This document shows positions 47,714 to 59,605 of a stretch of 64,000 bases of DNA, piece by piece (position 1 is the first letter of the stretch; the number at the start of each line of letters is the position of its first letter). The DNA comes from Paragonimus skrjabini miyazakii (Eukaryota; Platyhelminthes; Trematoda; Plagiorchiida; Troglotrematidae): NCBI GenBank assembly GCA_014338405.1, contig JTDE01002054.1, positions 32,560 to 96,559 of the forward strand. The letters are read 5' to 3'. Below the pieces are notes generated by a model. It was not told the origin of the DNA and made no database searches. It saw only the letters and a program-made list of their open reading frames with translations. The position numbers were made by a program, and so were the translations under genes.

Positions 47714-50700
47714 AAATCCGAATTCTGCCAAGCGCATTACGATAGCAAGGACAAACCAGCGTATCGTTTGAGTGAGTTTACAACATTTATTATGATGATG
47801 ACTTGGACAGTCCACCAACCAGTAAATACAAGGTCAGAAACAAGGGTGATTAAACTTCACCAGTTGTAAGAGTATTTTAACGTTGGGGGTTGGTGAAAGA
47901 TTATGTTACAAGTTTAAGCTTCTCCCATAGTTTTCTCTCGTCCTTGCTTCCCTTCATCCGAGAATTAGAAAATACACATATGAAGGCTCCTGTGTAGCGT
48001 CTACTTGCTAATTAAATGTCGTTGTAATGTGCTTAAGAAGGTTGAAAGATCACTAGATTCATACAAAATATAACCGGAGAAATATGGTTTCTATTCAGTT
48101 GTCCTCGGTGAACAACATTCCACATTGTTACGGGTTTTTCTAGAGTGACCAGTTTTACGTGACGTTCTAAAATATCGTGCCTGTCTAAATGTGGTAACCA
48201 TGAGACTACAGTATTCTCGTCAAGATTTGATACTTTTGTCCAATTACGTCACTCTTCAGACTGTTATGTTGCAACGGCGTGACAATGGAGTGATGTATTT
48301 TATCATCGTTGTCACTGGATAAGTTTAAACGCCGACAGAAATCCTGGCGTGCTCTGATCCTGCTAAATGTGGTTTGTCTATGTTATCCAGAGTGCGACCA
48401 TATGTGTGTGCATAGTGTTTTTGGTATGTAGTCTGATTGACTGAACAATGTGGACAAACTGGTCAATCGACCGTTTGCATTCGTTGTTTATGTTTCTTGT
48501 TCAATCGGTAAATTTGAAGTTGAGGGTTGTTTCTGACCCTAGGCGTACTACTTGGAGAAGTCTTAGTACTCTAGAATTCTGATAACAATATTGATATGAC
48601 GTTGTTATCAATCAGGAAAATCTGTCTGTTTTAGAGGCTTTGACAGTGGTACTATATTCACATATCAGTTAGATTTCGTGATATCAAAAGGTTTCCCAAA
48701 CCGAAGAAACATCCACACTGAAGACGCATTTTGCTCAACTGGGAAGGGTTTCGAGTCAGGGGGAAAGCTGTATCTAAACCAGTCAACGAAGTCCCGTAAC
48801 GTAGTTATTAGCAGCCCTGAAATGAAATGTTTGTGTATCCAACACGTATCGGAACTGTTGTGGGATCGGAAAAACCTGACAAATGCGGCTTACAAGAAAT
48901 TTGGTAAGCACTGCCAGTCTTGCGACCTGGAGTTATAACGTAGTGGGTCAAAACTGAGGTGCAGCCAAGGTGATAGGTTCAAACGTATGGTCACAAATTT
49001 TATCAGTTACTATTTGGGCTGATTAGATCAATAACCTGCCTACCGTGAAAGGCAAGGTTTGATTGTTGTTGTCGATCAACTAGAGAGTGCATCATTCCAG
49101 TCTGTAACTCTGTGCTCGCTAATCTTCGGCTGTGCAGGTGGACGTCCAAGTAAATCAAGATGTGTTCCATATGAAGGAGAATGCATTTCAGGTAATATCA
49201 CTTTGTTAGTGCTACAGGTCTGTAACATTCTTCGAATGTCAAACTGCTCTATCCTCAAGAAATCCACTTCCATGGGTGACGACGATGAGATTTTTTCAAG
49301 TGGGGGAGAAAGGATCAGAGTCCACTGATTGGCACCTAATACAAGTTCTTCGGTAATAAGAAAGACTAAGTTTGAGCTGAACACTTCAAAGAGAACCTCC
49401 AGAAGTGAGGCAAAGTATTGTCTCCGGTCTTGGTATTGGTATATTCGCGGACCTTGGCATTTAGGTTGCAAACGTCTCGCCACCATCTAAGGTAACATCA
49501 TCAGTGCGTAGGCGTTTCAGCGTATAGTTTTTGGATGTATAGTTTCGAGTCATCGTACTGGCATGGTCACGGAAAGCGAACGACGATTGGTGACAAAACC
49601 AGTGATGAGCAACCACTGATGTTTACTGGTGCATTATTGACTAGTGGTGTGAGTAAACTGGCTATACTGAATGACAAAGATAATTCCAGTCTCTACGCTA
49701 ACATACGGCAGACGTTTTTATTCACCTTTATTAAGTCACGTGCTGCGGAAGAAATCGTTCTGAATCAATGTTCCACTCGAGTGTCTATGTCGCAACTCAC
49801 CCAAATGTGACCTCTGTCTGAAAGCTAATACTGTTAGATCGGTCGTTCTTTAATCGCGATTTAAACTCTGCTAAAATATCCCGAAGCAAATTTGCAGTTA
49901 TATGATCATGATGAGGAGTGGTTTTACAGTTACGCAGAAGTTCGCTCATGGGGAAGATGAGTACAGTCCGAACCCAACTGTGCTCGTTTATTTTGTCAAT
50001 GACAACCTGAAAAGCCCGTATGGTGGTTGAGGAGAAAAATCACCAAAGTATTCCCCGCTAACCGTTTCCGAAACAAACTGTTCCATACATTACTTATTGT
50101 TACACCGTCACTGATTTTCAATTCTTCATAACATCATTCCAAAATTCAAACATTTTCGTTTTGTCTGTGATATTCTGATGTACCTTAGGTAATATCATTT
50201 TTACTATCCAAATAAGTGCGTTGGATCTAAGAATGACGTAACTCTCAGTAAAAGTCGAGGTGTTACTATCAGTCTGTCATGAGGTGTTTCAATTTGAATA
50301 AGCCGAATTTCTCAGCATATTTGGCAGCGACTTTCGCGTTAAGATAATCTGTACAGCCAGCGCCTAACAAAATGGGAACTCGAGTCCAGTGAGCTTTTGC
50401 TTGAGGTATCAAATCCGTCGAAGTCAAAATCATCACACTACGTGCACTGTCAGAGAATCATAACGTAGGTTTTGATCAAGCTCGACTGATTCATAAGGGT
50501 CTGCCTTCCAATGCGGAGCCCTGCTTTGCTGAAGCTCTCACCATCTACACACAACACGCTTGTGTTAATCGCAATGATAGCAAATCCCTGTCTTCAGTTT
50601 GGCGTGGATAGATAAACAACACCAGACACAGACGACTATTATCTACTTCAGTCTTACCCCCACCTAATGGGCAAACGATTCGGCCAAACAATTCAGTTGC

Positions 50701-50777
50701 AGCACAGATTGACCTAACCACGGCAAATCTAACGTGACCTCTGTTCATTTGTTAGTATGACTTCGATTAGAACACTC
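47714..50777. other. no gene supported
   Basis: About 3 kb with several medium open frames but no recognisable protein. See the separate entry for 49076-49486. Confidence 0.45.
49076..49486 (-). other. unidentified 136-codon open frame
   Basis: One of the longest clean frames in the right half. The protein (MVARRLQPKCQGPRIYQYQD ..., with SPPLEKISSSSPMEVDFLRI and PSYGTHLDLLGRPPAQPKIS) has a natural-looking composition, but I recognise no domain. The opposite strand is also open over 49059-49328. It could be a decayed transposon part, a pseudogene or chance. Confidence 0.25.
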
Positions 50778-50817
50778 CTGAGGAAACCACCTGAGATGGT
50801 TGAAACGTAGAGTACTA
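50778..50817 (+). ncRNA. hammerhead-like motif upstream of the PLE
   Basis: CTGAGGA (50778-50784; position 7 may be any base in the hammerhead core), a perfect five-pair stem II AACCA/TGGTT with loop CCTGAGA, then GAAA (50802-50805) followed by CGTAGAGTAC. Hammerheads of this minimal type are known in PLE pseudo-LTRs, and a PLE reverse-transcriptase end starts 130 bases downstream on the same strand. Stem III can only form two pairs (AC/GT), and stem I next to the core does not close well, so activity is doubtful. Confidence 0.5.
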
Positions 50818-50943
50818 TAACTTGTTCATAACGTTGTGTTATTCTCAGTCCATTTATCAAAATCACAATAGAATAGTCAGCAGATACAAATTATGATATG
50901 AATTCATTTCGCACACTCTCGTCAGTCGTAAACGTGTGACTAG

Positions 50944-51541
50944 CATGAAAACAAAACGTTTCATGCTTTCAACTCAGTCCACCTGAATATCTCAGTCACA
51001 GTCGAGTACGAGAATGATGACAGTTTGCCCTTCTTGGACATCCTGGTTAGGCGCCGTTCAGACGGTTTTATCGAACGTTCTGTGTACCATAAGCCAACAT
51101 GGACGGGACAATACACGAATTTCATGAGTTTTGCTCCTGTTGCATACAAAAGATCTTTAGTACGCACACTATTTTACAGAGCATCAAGAATCTGCTCCCA
51201 AGACAGACTACGAGCCGAGCAAACAGTGTTGTATGAAACGCTTCGTGATAACAAATTTCCCGAACGTTTCATTCAGAAATGGAGCAAATTTACTCCTGCG
51301 AAAAATACAACTTTGGACGTCCCGAAAAAAGATGTTTACATCAAACTCCCCTTCAGAGGGGATAGTCTGGTGAACACCTTTGGTAAGATGATCAGCGCCG
51401 CGCTAAAATGGGTGTATAATGCAACGAAGCTTGTCCTACTCTCACAAACCACTAGGTTACTTCTACCTCCGGTCAAAAAGCTAACCCCTATGTTTTCTAC
51501 CAGCCATTGCATCTATCGGTTTTCCTGCAGTTGCGGAAACA
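50944..51541 (+). mobile_element. Penelope-like element, reverse transcriptase C-terminal part, cut by gap
   Basis: Open on the + strand from after a TAG at 50941 to the assembly gap. It reads KTFHAFNSVHLNISVTVEYE, NDDSLPFLDILVRRRSDGF, RSVYHKPTWTGQYTNFMSF, RTLFYRASRICSQDRLRAE, DNKFPERFIQKWSKF, and then CIYRFSCSCGN at the gap edge. PFLDxLVxRRxDG..RxVYxKPTWTGQY is the diagnostic block after the RT palm in PLEs, and CxCG precedes the GIY-YIG endonuclease, which must lie in the gap if present. The RT fingers and palm are missing upstream. The frame is intact over 199 codons, so this is the best-preserved element in the window. Confidence 0.88.
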
Positions 51542-52172
51542 NNNNNNNNNNNNNNNNNNNNNNNNNNNNNNNNNNNNNNNNNNNNNNNNNNNNNNNNNNN
51601 NNNNNNNNNNNNNNNNNNNNNNNNNNNNNNNNNNNNNNNNNNNNNNNNNNNNNNNNNNNNNNNNNNNNNNNNNNNNNNNNNNNNNNNNNNNNNNNNNNNN
51701 NNNNNNNNNNNNNNNNNNNNNNNNNNNNNNNNNNNNNNNNNNNNNNNNNNNNNNNNNNNNNNNNNNNNNNNNNNNNNNNNNNNNNNNNNNNNNNNNNNNN
51801 NNNNNNNNNNNNNNNNNNNNNNNNNNNNNNNNNNNNNNNNNNNNNNNNNNNNNNNNNNNNNNNNNNNNNNNNNNNNNNNNNNNNNNNNNNNNNNNNNNNN
51901 NNNNNNNNNNNNNNNNNNNNNNNNNNNNNNNNNNNNNNNNNNNNNNNNNNNNNNNNNNNNNNNNNNNNNNNNNNNNNNNNNNNNNNNNNNNNNNNNNNNN
52001 NNNNNNNNNNNNNNNNNNNNNNNNNNNNNNNNNNNNNNNNNNNNNNNNNNNNNNNNNNNNNNNNNNNNNNNNNNNNNNNNNNNNNNNNNNNNNNNNNNNN
52101 NNNNNNNNNNNNNNNNNNNNNNNNNNNNNNNNNNNNNNNNNNNNNNNNNNNNNNNNNNNNNNNNNNNNNNNN
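51542..52172. other. assembly gap (631 N)
   Basis: All bases are N. Open frames crossing the gap are artefacts. The gap begins at the predicted start of the GIY-YIG domain of the PLE. Confidence 1.
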
Positions 52173-52839
52173 ATCACGTGGTTTCTCACATCCGCTTTCA
52201 CCGGATGGGCAGAATGACACATTCACTGGTACATGAACTCTCCTGCGATACACGCCTTGTCTAAATAGGCTGTAAGCATGCAATGTTATACGGAAGGTAT
52301 ACAATTTGGTCGCCAGTCCGAGTAGGTGTGACACGGTTTGAACGAACGGCGCTAACTTAGGGTATTCTCAAATAGGAAGGGTCGAAACATCCAGATTGAT
52401 TTCAAGAGCGGAAATGTTATTTTACGCCTACTTGACCAAAAACTCAATGTACTAGCCAATTTTATGCACTCGGTCTTGAATTCATTCATTTCCACATTGT
52501 TTTCTTCCACATCTTTTACTTTTTCAGACTGTGGCGCTGTTCTGTGTTCGCAGAATTACCCTAGTGATTTGAACCTCACTCGACGTTGTCATTCATTTAA
52601 CAACTGACCTTGATTCTGAAGTTGTTAATATGATTGGCACAATACAAATCGACTCATTGTAAAATAAGTCCCAAGGCATACTTCGTCAACGAACGGCAGT
52701 ACCCGATGTGGCACGGTTGTAACAGCATTGTTCTGATGTAGGCCACAGGCCCTCGCAACGTCTGTCAAATATGTTATCTTTAAACGGAACTGACAATGTA
52801 GGTTAATTGACTTCGAACCAGTTTTGCACAATGTCTACT
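52173..52839. other. no gene supported
   Basis: Sequence after the gap. I could not find the PLE C-terminal box (EAIAIR ... LPW) here, so if the element continues it ends inside the gap. Confidence 0.45.
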
Positions 52840-53240
52840 TGAAAACGCCGCAGCCACTTTAATGGCAGTCGTGCGTTATCCATCAAAGATGCCCTTACCG
52901 ACCTCCAGTTCCGTATTAAACTCACTGTAAAATTTAGCATTATGACCCCAGATGAAACAACTGCAACCCCAAACCTGTGGGTTACAACCTACGAGCATCT
53001 AGTAATCTTAAAATCAAAGCCCACAGTCAACAACCTTCACGGTCTAATTTGGACTGAGCCGAAGGTTTCCTTGGGTAGTTATCATTGCTGATGACCAGTA
53101 TACACTTATCTGCGTTGACTTAAGAAATACGGTCTGGCAGTTGACTCAAGCTGCCCAAACCATTTCTGACACAGTGCCACTATCTTTTACACCCAAGATA
53201 AAACCAATTTAATTAGTTCGATTAAACTCAGACAGCTTTA
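52840..53240 (+). mobile_element. degenerate Ty3/gypsy protease region
   Basis: On the + strand LENAAATLMAVVR (from about 52841) is followed, after a degenerate stretch with stops, by GLSRRFPWVVIIADDQYTLI (53052-53111) and, in another frame, KKYGLAVDSS. This matches the gypsy protease end, normally GL.RRF.W.F..ADV..PI.G.DFL..YGL.VD. The catalytic Asp box could not be recognised. The orientation is the same as the gypsy integrase at 55600-56700, so both may be parts of one element. Confidence 0.55.
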
Positions 53241-55599
53241 TCGGCAGTTCGTCAATAAAGGACACTGATAACACAGTTCCAGGGTATCTACCAAACCCAT
53301 GCTGGATTTCTGTAGTGATTGTGACCCGCAAATGAACACTATGTAATTGTGTTATTTTTGTTGGTTATTTGCATTCATACTTACACAATATGGATTATAT
53401 TCTAGTTTTGTTAGCTCATTTACTGTGTTGTTGCCACTACGTATGAATCAACTGTTGGTTTGAGTCAAATACATGTGTTAGTATTCTTGCATACTCGGGA
53501 CTATTACAATTTTACATAGGTTACTCCACACCGCTTCTTAAAAATACTTGAGAAGCATACCCAACACAGTTTCATAAGCATCAAAAGAATGAGAAATCGC
53601 CGTTATTCCATTAGATGAGGGAACATTAAGTAGAAGTCGTACGTCCTTGAACGAATTAGGCGTCAGGACTGTCGTTCGAAAATGAGCAACACTAAACTAG
53701 TATCGTAAGTCAAAAACCCGGGTAGCACAAGGTTTGTTTATTCAGAAAACCGACATAGGTGGCATATGCCACAACAACACAGCAAACGTATGCGCTCGTT
53801 CGCACCTTACGACTATTCCGGAGAAGTCTAGTTGACAATGACAACTTCGTGTACAATAAACATCATTTATTGCCAGACTGCTTGCCAATGTTTTCCCCTT
53901 TTTCCTTCCGGTTACTTCGACGTCGCAATATGTGTATCCGCCTGACTACTTGCAAGTGGGAAAGTAGGGTCGTTCACTTTTATCAAAATAGAACATACGT
54001 ATATAGAACAAAATGCAAGGATTATTCACAAGACGGTCAACAGTAGAACTCAAAGCTAGCGTAGGCGAGCTTCAAAATAGTTCAAGGAAGATAACTCAAA
54101 ATTAAATGCAGTACGAAGCTATGATTAAGATTTTGCAATCGTTTGTCATGAGCTAGACGTACGTCACGAAACTGATCCGAGGGGTTTGAACGCACACAGA
54201 AGCACGTGTTCGCGAAGGCCGTCGAAATGACGGTCAACTGCGTTATAAGTTGAATTGGCGATACCAAACTCCTTGACACCTGGCGGTCGGTCTTAGATCA
54301 ATCAAACTGTCTTATAATTATGGTTGGATGAAGCAACATTTCTGACGAATCCAGAGTTTGATTCCTGCATCCAGTCCAGCAAAATCATTTGACTCTTTGA
54401 GTAACCTATGTTACTGACTACATTGAGTTCATTTCAGAAAGTGGCACTTCTAACTCGATATTAAAGTCTGTTTATACACACCCAACCCGTGACACATTAT
54501 CCTCCAATTTGCTGAGTTGCCAACTTGCCATGCACGGCTCCAAATTTGTAAGCGATTAATCTGGTGTAACGCCGAGTCTGTGTCAAGTGTGAAGCGTTAG
54601 GAATGAACAAAAATGACCAATTGATTACAGGTTGCTTTGAAAGTACACTCATGACACGCCTTCGATGCCCGTATGCATTCAAACTATCGGAGTTTGTTTA
54701 AACCATATCTTCAATAGGTTACTTCAGGCGCTGAAATGACGCGCACATTCAACGCACTCAAGTCAGTTTACGGACTACGTGACTGTCGTAGTCAGGTAGG
54801 CTGAGCTATTCTTTGTTGTTAAGCGGCTTCTGCATTCTGCTGATGTGGCCTAGTGTAGTGATTGGTAGACTGTGGTTTGATAATTTTTAGTCGTTTTTCT
54901 AACCTTTCTCGTTCGAAACTGTGTTATTCGGTGAATCACGTGAACTGGAGAAAGGTGATTAGTCTGTTTTCCTTAAACAGTCTAAGACGAATTTAGATGT
55001 GCATGAGAACCACCAGCTCATTCCATTGAGTGAACTTTCTGTGGAAATGTGGTCAGACCATGATCATACCCTATACGTATGATCCTTACAAATATTCCAG
55101 AAGACCGGTGATCGCGCTTCGAACAACGCGACAGTGCCAAACAAATAGGCAAATCCCTGTTCGCAGACTGTATTCTGTGAACTCCGTCGGGAAACCATTT
55201 TTCTGAATTTTCCATGCTAGAGCGATTCACCTGTAGTCAAAAAGAACTCACCCAAAAGCTCTTTCGTTATACAGTTTGTTCAGTATTTGGTTTTACTTAT
55301 GTCCTTTGGATTATACACACACACACACACACAAACGCCTCAAAGCGTCAAGGATCAGGTTCTCCTTAGTCTGCCTTTTGTAATTTCATACATACAGACA
55401 ATATATTGTCATCTAATGAATGTCAATAGGCAACACACTGAGATATTTTTGTCAATAGATCAAATAATTTAAGTCATACCGTGTGGTCTTCAGTATGAAC
55501 AATGACAATTTTTGGGCCCCTATTGAAAATGCTAGGCCAAATTGTCGATTCCTCTTGTATCAAAATGATGCATGTGAAAATGATGGCTACTGAATGTTA
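53241..55599. other. no gene supported; AC microsatellite
   Basis: If the flanking gypsy pieces belong to one element, the reverse transcriptase should be here, but I could not recognise its motifs. A short (AC)9-type microsatellite lies at about 55314-55332. Confidence 0.45.
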
Positions 55600-56700
55600 T
55601 CGACAACTCAACTCATTTCATCGACTGCGTCGATTTCTTGGTCTTGTCACCTACTAATGTCGTCTGGTCCACGATTCAACCGAGCGTGCTTAATCGCATT
55701 CTTGGATAGACAAAAATTGGTCCTCAACGCGAACACGTAGAACTCTCGTGACGTAATTGGACCCGTTTCATTTAAGTTGACTTCATTAATTTACATAGCT
55801 GCCTAATTACGCGATTAGCTCTCGCAACATGTCTCAAGAAACTGTTACAGCTCTAGCTCATCACGTTGAACTCTAATCACTGTTCTTTCCATGACTGTTG
55901 CAACCAACCAAGAAGCTCTACAATACCTAAGGCAATAAGTTGTCAGTCGTAATATTCACCGATTGCAAACTGATATCTCACACCTTCAGCACACCCCTTA
56001 TCGATTATTGCAAATAGAAACAATCGCTTGGATTTCCTCAGTTGACCACATGCCCTCCTAGTATGTTGTCACCTTTTCGTTGGAATTTGGATATTGTTTC
56101 CGGGTAAGTCAACTACTGTCCCTACTACCATAGATCTCGATTATGTTTCAGTTTGTTTCACGGCTTTAACCGTGTGTAAGGTTGCAATAATCTTCGCACA
56201 ACAACCGATCGCTCAGCCGTATAAAATGTGGTTGACCGATTTCATGGGCAAGTGAAATCTGCTTCTACCTTAGTTACTGTTGTGTCAAAACACTATTGGT
56301 ATGCGCAAAATAATAGAACAAGACCGGCTCTCGTCTGTCCGAACTTGTAATTGGAAACACTCCAAAACTAGCAGGATAAATTTTGTGACGACGTATCCGG
56401 AGAAACTAGCCTCGGATCATTAGCCTCAGATATTATGGATGCAACAGTAAATTAGGCATCTTTGGAAAAGCCCATCGCGTTAAATAACACAAAACTGCAA
56501 CCATACTGTGACTTTGAACTCATGTCCATTTGTGCTGTTAACGCTGATGACGTTAAAATGTTGTTGCACCGCCACGTGAAGAAGCCTACAAGGTAGTCGA
56601 ACGTAAGCTGAAATTCTCCGTCATCCATCAAAACATTTCACACACCCCTATGAATACTGATCAATTGAAAATAGCATACGCTGGGAAGCAGTAGTATTCT
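55600..56700 (+). mobile_element. degenerate Ty3/gypsy RT thumb, RNase H and integrase remains
   Basis: On the + strand FHRLRRFLGLVTY (55616-55654, then a stop) matches the LRRFLG(L/M)VNYY motif at the end of gypsy reverse transcriptase. ETVTALAHHVEL (about 55840) fits the start of the RNase H segment. VDRFHGQVKSA (about 56232-56264) matches the integrase VERFHRQLK motif that follows the catalytic core. EEAYKVVERKLKFSVIHQN and NTDQLKIAYAG (56576-56690) match the integrase C-terminus, normally PY.GPYKV..R..K.F.I...G....VSIDRLK.AY. Order and strand are correct, but spacing is far too short for an intact element, and stops are frequent. Confidence 0.8.
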
Positions 56701-59569
56701 GAATCAGGTCCGCTCATCGAAAATGGCTCTTGTTTGGTAGGTCCTTATTAGGCTGGAGGCTCATATGATATTTGGAATTATCAGTTTCTTGTCTGAAAAG
56801 ATGAAAATACGCGCACGATAAAATAAAAGCCTACAGAATGCATCTGCTACTTATAATTGTTATTTTGCCATTTCCTATTATATCTGCTAATTCATATTAA
56901 ACTTCCGTAATGTGATTGGCTGTCTACGTTTCTGATGGGATGAGTATGTAACGACCATTTGACCTTGACGCAATTCTTTAAAGTACATCGCCTGTTCAAT
57001 CTTCTCGATGATGAGTGACAGCAGATATTTCCTTTGGCAGTGCGATATAACAGCAGTGTAATTATTCTTTTAGGCCGTCTTCTCAAGGTACATCTTCTTC
57101 TATAAGGAAGAAACGGTAGTTGTTCGGGAATTTGCGGTAGAAAACTGGTATTTCACCGCAGACAAATATATCAGAAGTGAATAGCTTTCGACTCCTTAAT
57201 TCGAAACTGCTGTCCGCTCACACGAGAGTGACAATGGTTCGAAGCTATCTGGCATCTACGAAAAACACTTGGGCAGTTGTTCGTTAAGGTCGACGATGAC
57301 ACACTGTCATCTAATTCAGACTTTGACGTTAGTTTCGCTGCATTTTTCGTCATCTGCTGTACCTCTTACAGCAATGAACGTTGTGTTTTTCTGACTGTAA
57401 TTAAATATACAATACGTTGCGATAATATTTCACAACAGTGTATGTTTTCACATGTTGTATGTAGTTATGCTGCCACAAGTTGTTTCCGGTTCCTTGTTTG
57501 GTTAATGTTGTTTGTTACCTCTTACCCCGTTCATTACATTTACTTCATACGACCTACAAAACAGCCGCTGATCGGATACAGCAATGATTTGTTAAAATGT
57601 CTCAGTTGGCAAGCACAACCCTATCTAATAAATACAAGTTAGTTGTATAATACGTATACGCAAGCTGACGACGAGCTTGACCTGAAAACAACATTCCGTT
57701 ATTGGAACAACGCTGATACACAAGCCAACAATCCACTCGGCTATCATGTATATGCTAACTAAGTGCAGGTTTGCATCTGGTTTCAATAAACCTTTATTAT
57801 GGGGGTTATTATAACACCTACATATAAACCTAAGTGAAACGAACTCTCGGTGTGTTGATCCTACTGCGATTGTGGTGCATTGTTCCTCCTGAATTTCAGT
57901 CATTTCTTTGAATCTCGAATCTACTGTGATATGACTAAAAGGTCATAATAATTTTGCATTAATTAACTATGAAGTTTCCTAACTGCATATGGGACCCCGA
58001 TTTTAATTCATAATCACTTTTGTGTTGCTTTTCATCTTCTGCATATTTGCTTATAAACAATGACGGTCGACTTGTCAACGATTATGTTAAATGTCCATTA
58101 AATCCGTAAAGTTCCTAGGTTGACAGCCGATAGAAATATTACAAAAAATTATTGGTGATATAAATACTTCGCCCAGTTTTCCGAATGTAGAGCATTGGGA
58201 ACTTGAAGGCAATCGATTTTGAAAGTTGAGGGATGACCTCTCAGAAATTGAAACGTCAATCAAAAACCTAAGGAACCAGACCGAGGTTGTGCTCTAAAAC
58301 GGGATCACCGTTATTCTGAAGACCACTCTACACTCCTCGCAGACAGCATCCCAAATACGGGACCACTAACACAAATTAACGTGGCGAACATGTTCCACTT
58401 GACTCTCAACGTTTTGATGTAGACCCTGAGTCTACGCAACAACCCCTCCCACAAATACATACCTTCTCGTGGAGCATGCAATCTTTCTGTACGCTTCCAA
58501 AATCATTTACTTGTCTGCATGTGCATTCATAACCATGACACTGGGGGTGATTTCAGAAGCTGTTTTCTGCGGTGTTGGTCGAGTGGTGTTGTTGGTTATA
58601 TTGTTTCATGAAGTGAATATTTTGTGTTGGCTCAAAATGTACAGGTAGTCTCAATAGAACATCAAGCCGGCAACTCTTCTCGTTACGTACCGGGTCCCTT
58701 ACACAAAAGACAATCATTCTTGTGATCATCGATTGTGACGGGGACTAATGTGTAGTTTACTTCTATGCATTAGTGACAATCTCACAACTGACGGCCCCGA
58801 ACACCAAACTACACATTCAGTGGAACATTTTCACCATCAGCGATTTCTATCGGGAGTACCTGGATTTTGGGATTTTACGACTTAGGAAGTGGATTATTTT
58901 AGTGCACAATGCACTCAGTTGCTTTTCACTGATACACGTGGCAACCAAACGTAATAAAAAAGGCTTTCGAGAACGGAGTGTACAGGTGATCTCTCACTAC
59001 TCCGTAAACGACATCAACACGGTTGTAGAGGTCAAGAACCGGCCCTCGAAGTGCGGTGAAACAAAATGTGTGTGCGACGTGTGCACTGAGATCACCTTCA
59101 ACGTCCTAATAATCCTTGTGAACTGTATCCATCCATGTTCCTTTTTGAATGCAATTTTACTACAAACCACTAGCTTCAAAGTTAGTGCACCGTCGTAATT
59201 ACCGCAGTCTCAGTTGCCACCGTTTAATAAACCTACGTCATCTTTATAGTTTTACGCGATACTCACTGAGTTAACCATGTTGCAGTCGGTGCCCTCAGGA
59301 ATAACATTCAGCCGTTCCCACACTTATGAATTCTCCAAGTCAACGGAATTCCCCGTGACCATTCGTCTTCTTTGCGGTCATGCTATAGCCTGGAGATTAT
59401 CTGACGTTAATTTCCCTAGCACCTTGACTTGTGTTTGTCGAACTTTACTTGTTGTACGGCGAGTAAACTAGTGAATAAAGTTTGTTTACAGTTTCACCTA
59501 TGTTATCTCTACTACTTCCAAATCTAGCTAGCCTAGGGTTGGAGAGCAGTGGGTGTGAGAACCACCTGT
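56701..59569. other. no gene supported
   Basis: Contains two longer frames, 57277-57642 (+, 121 codons, hydrophobic) and 58773-59198 (+, 141 codons), neither with a recognisable domain or splice context. No LTR of the gypsy element to the left was recognised. Confidence 0.45.
58773..59198 (+). other. unidentified 141-codon open frame
   Basis: The longest clean unassigned frame (starts with a TTG codon, so no true start). It contains a Cys-rich stretch SKCGETKCVCDVC near its end, which is unusual, but no complete zinc-binding motif that I can name. It may be a transposon remnant. AATAAA occurs at 59475, about 280 bases beyond. Confidence 0.2.
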
Positions 59570-59605
59570 CGGAGGAGCTAGGATAGCGAAACGTCTTTCG
59601 TGTAA
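59570..59605 (+). ncRNA. hammerhead-like motif, degenerate
   Basis: CGGAGGA (59570-59576, where the core should be CTGANGA) is followed by a perfect four-pair stem II GCTA/TAGC with loop GGA, and GAAA (59588-59591). Then ACG-TCTTT-CGT can form a three-pair stem III, followed by G where A, C or T is required for cleavage. The 3' side, ACGT...GTAACATTG, resembles ACGT...ATAACTTG of the motif at 50778, so both may be pseudo-LTR remnants of PLEs. Two core changes predict an inactive ribozyme. Confidence 0.4.

Noticed and set aside
51497..52334. Very long open frames of 236-403 codons on both strands
   Set aside because: They cross 631 N bases. Only the part 50944-51541 on the + strand is real coding-like sequence (PLE).
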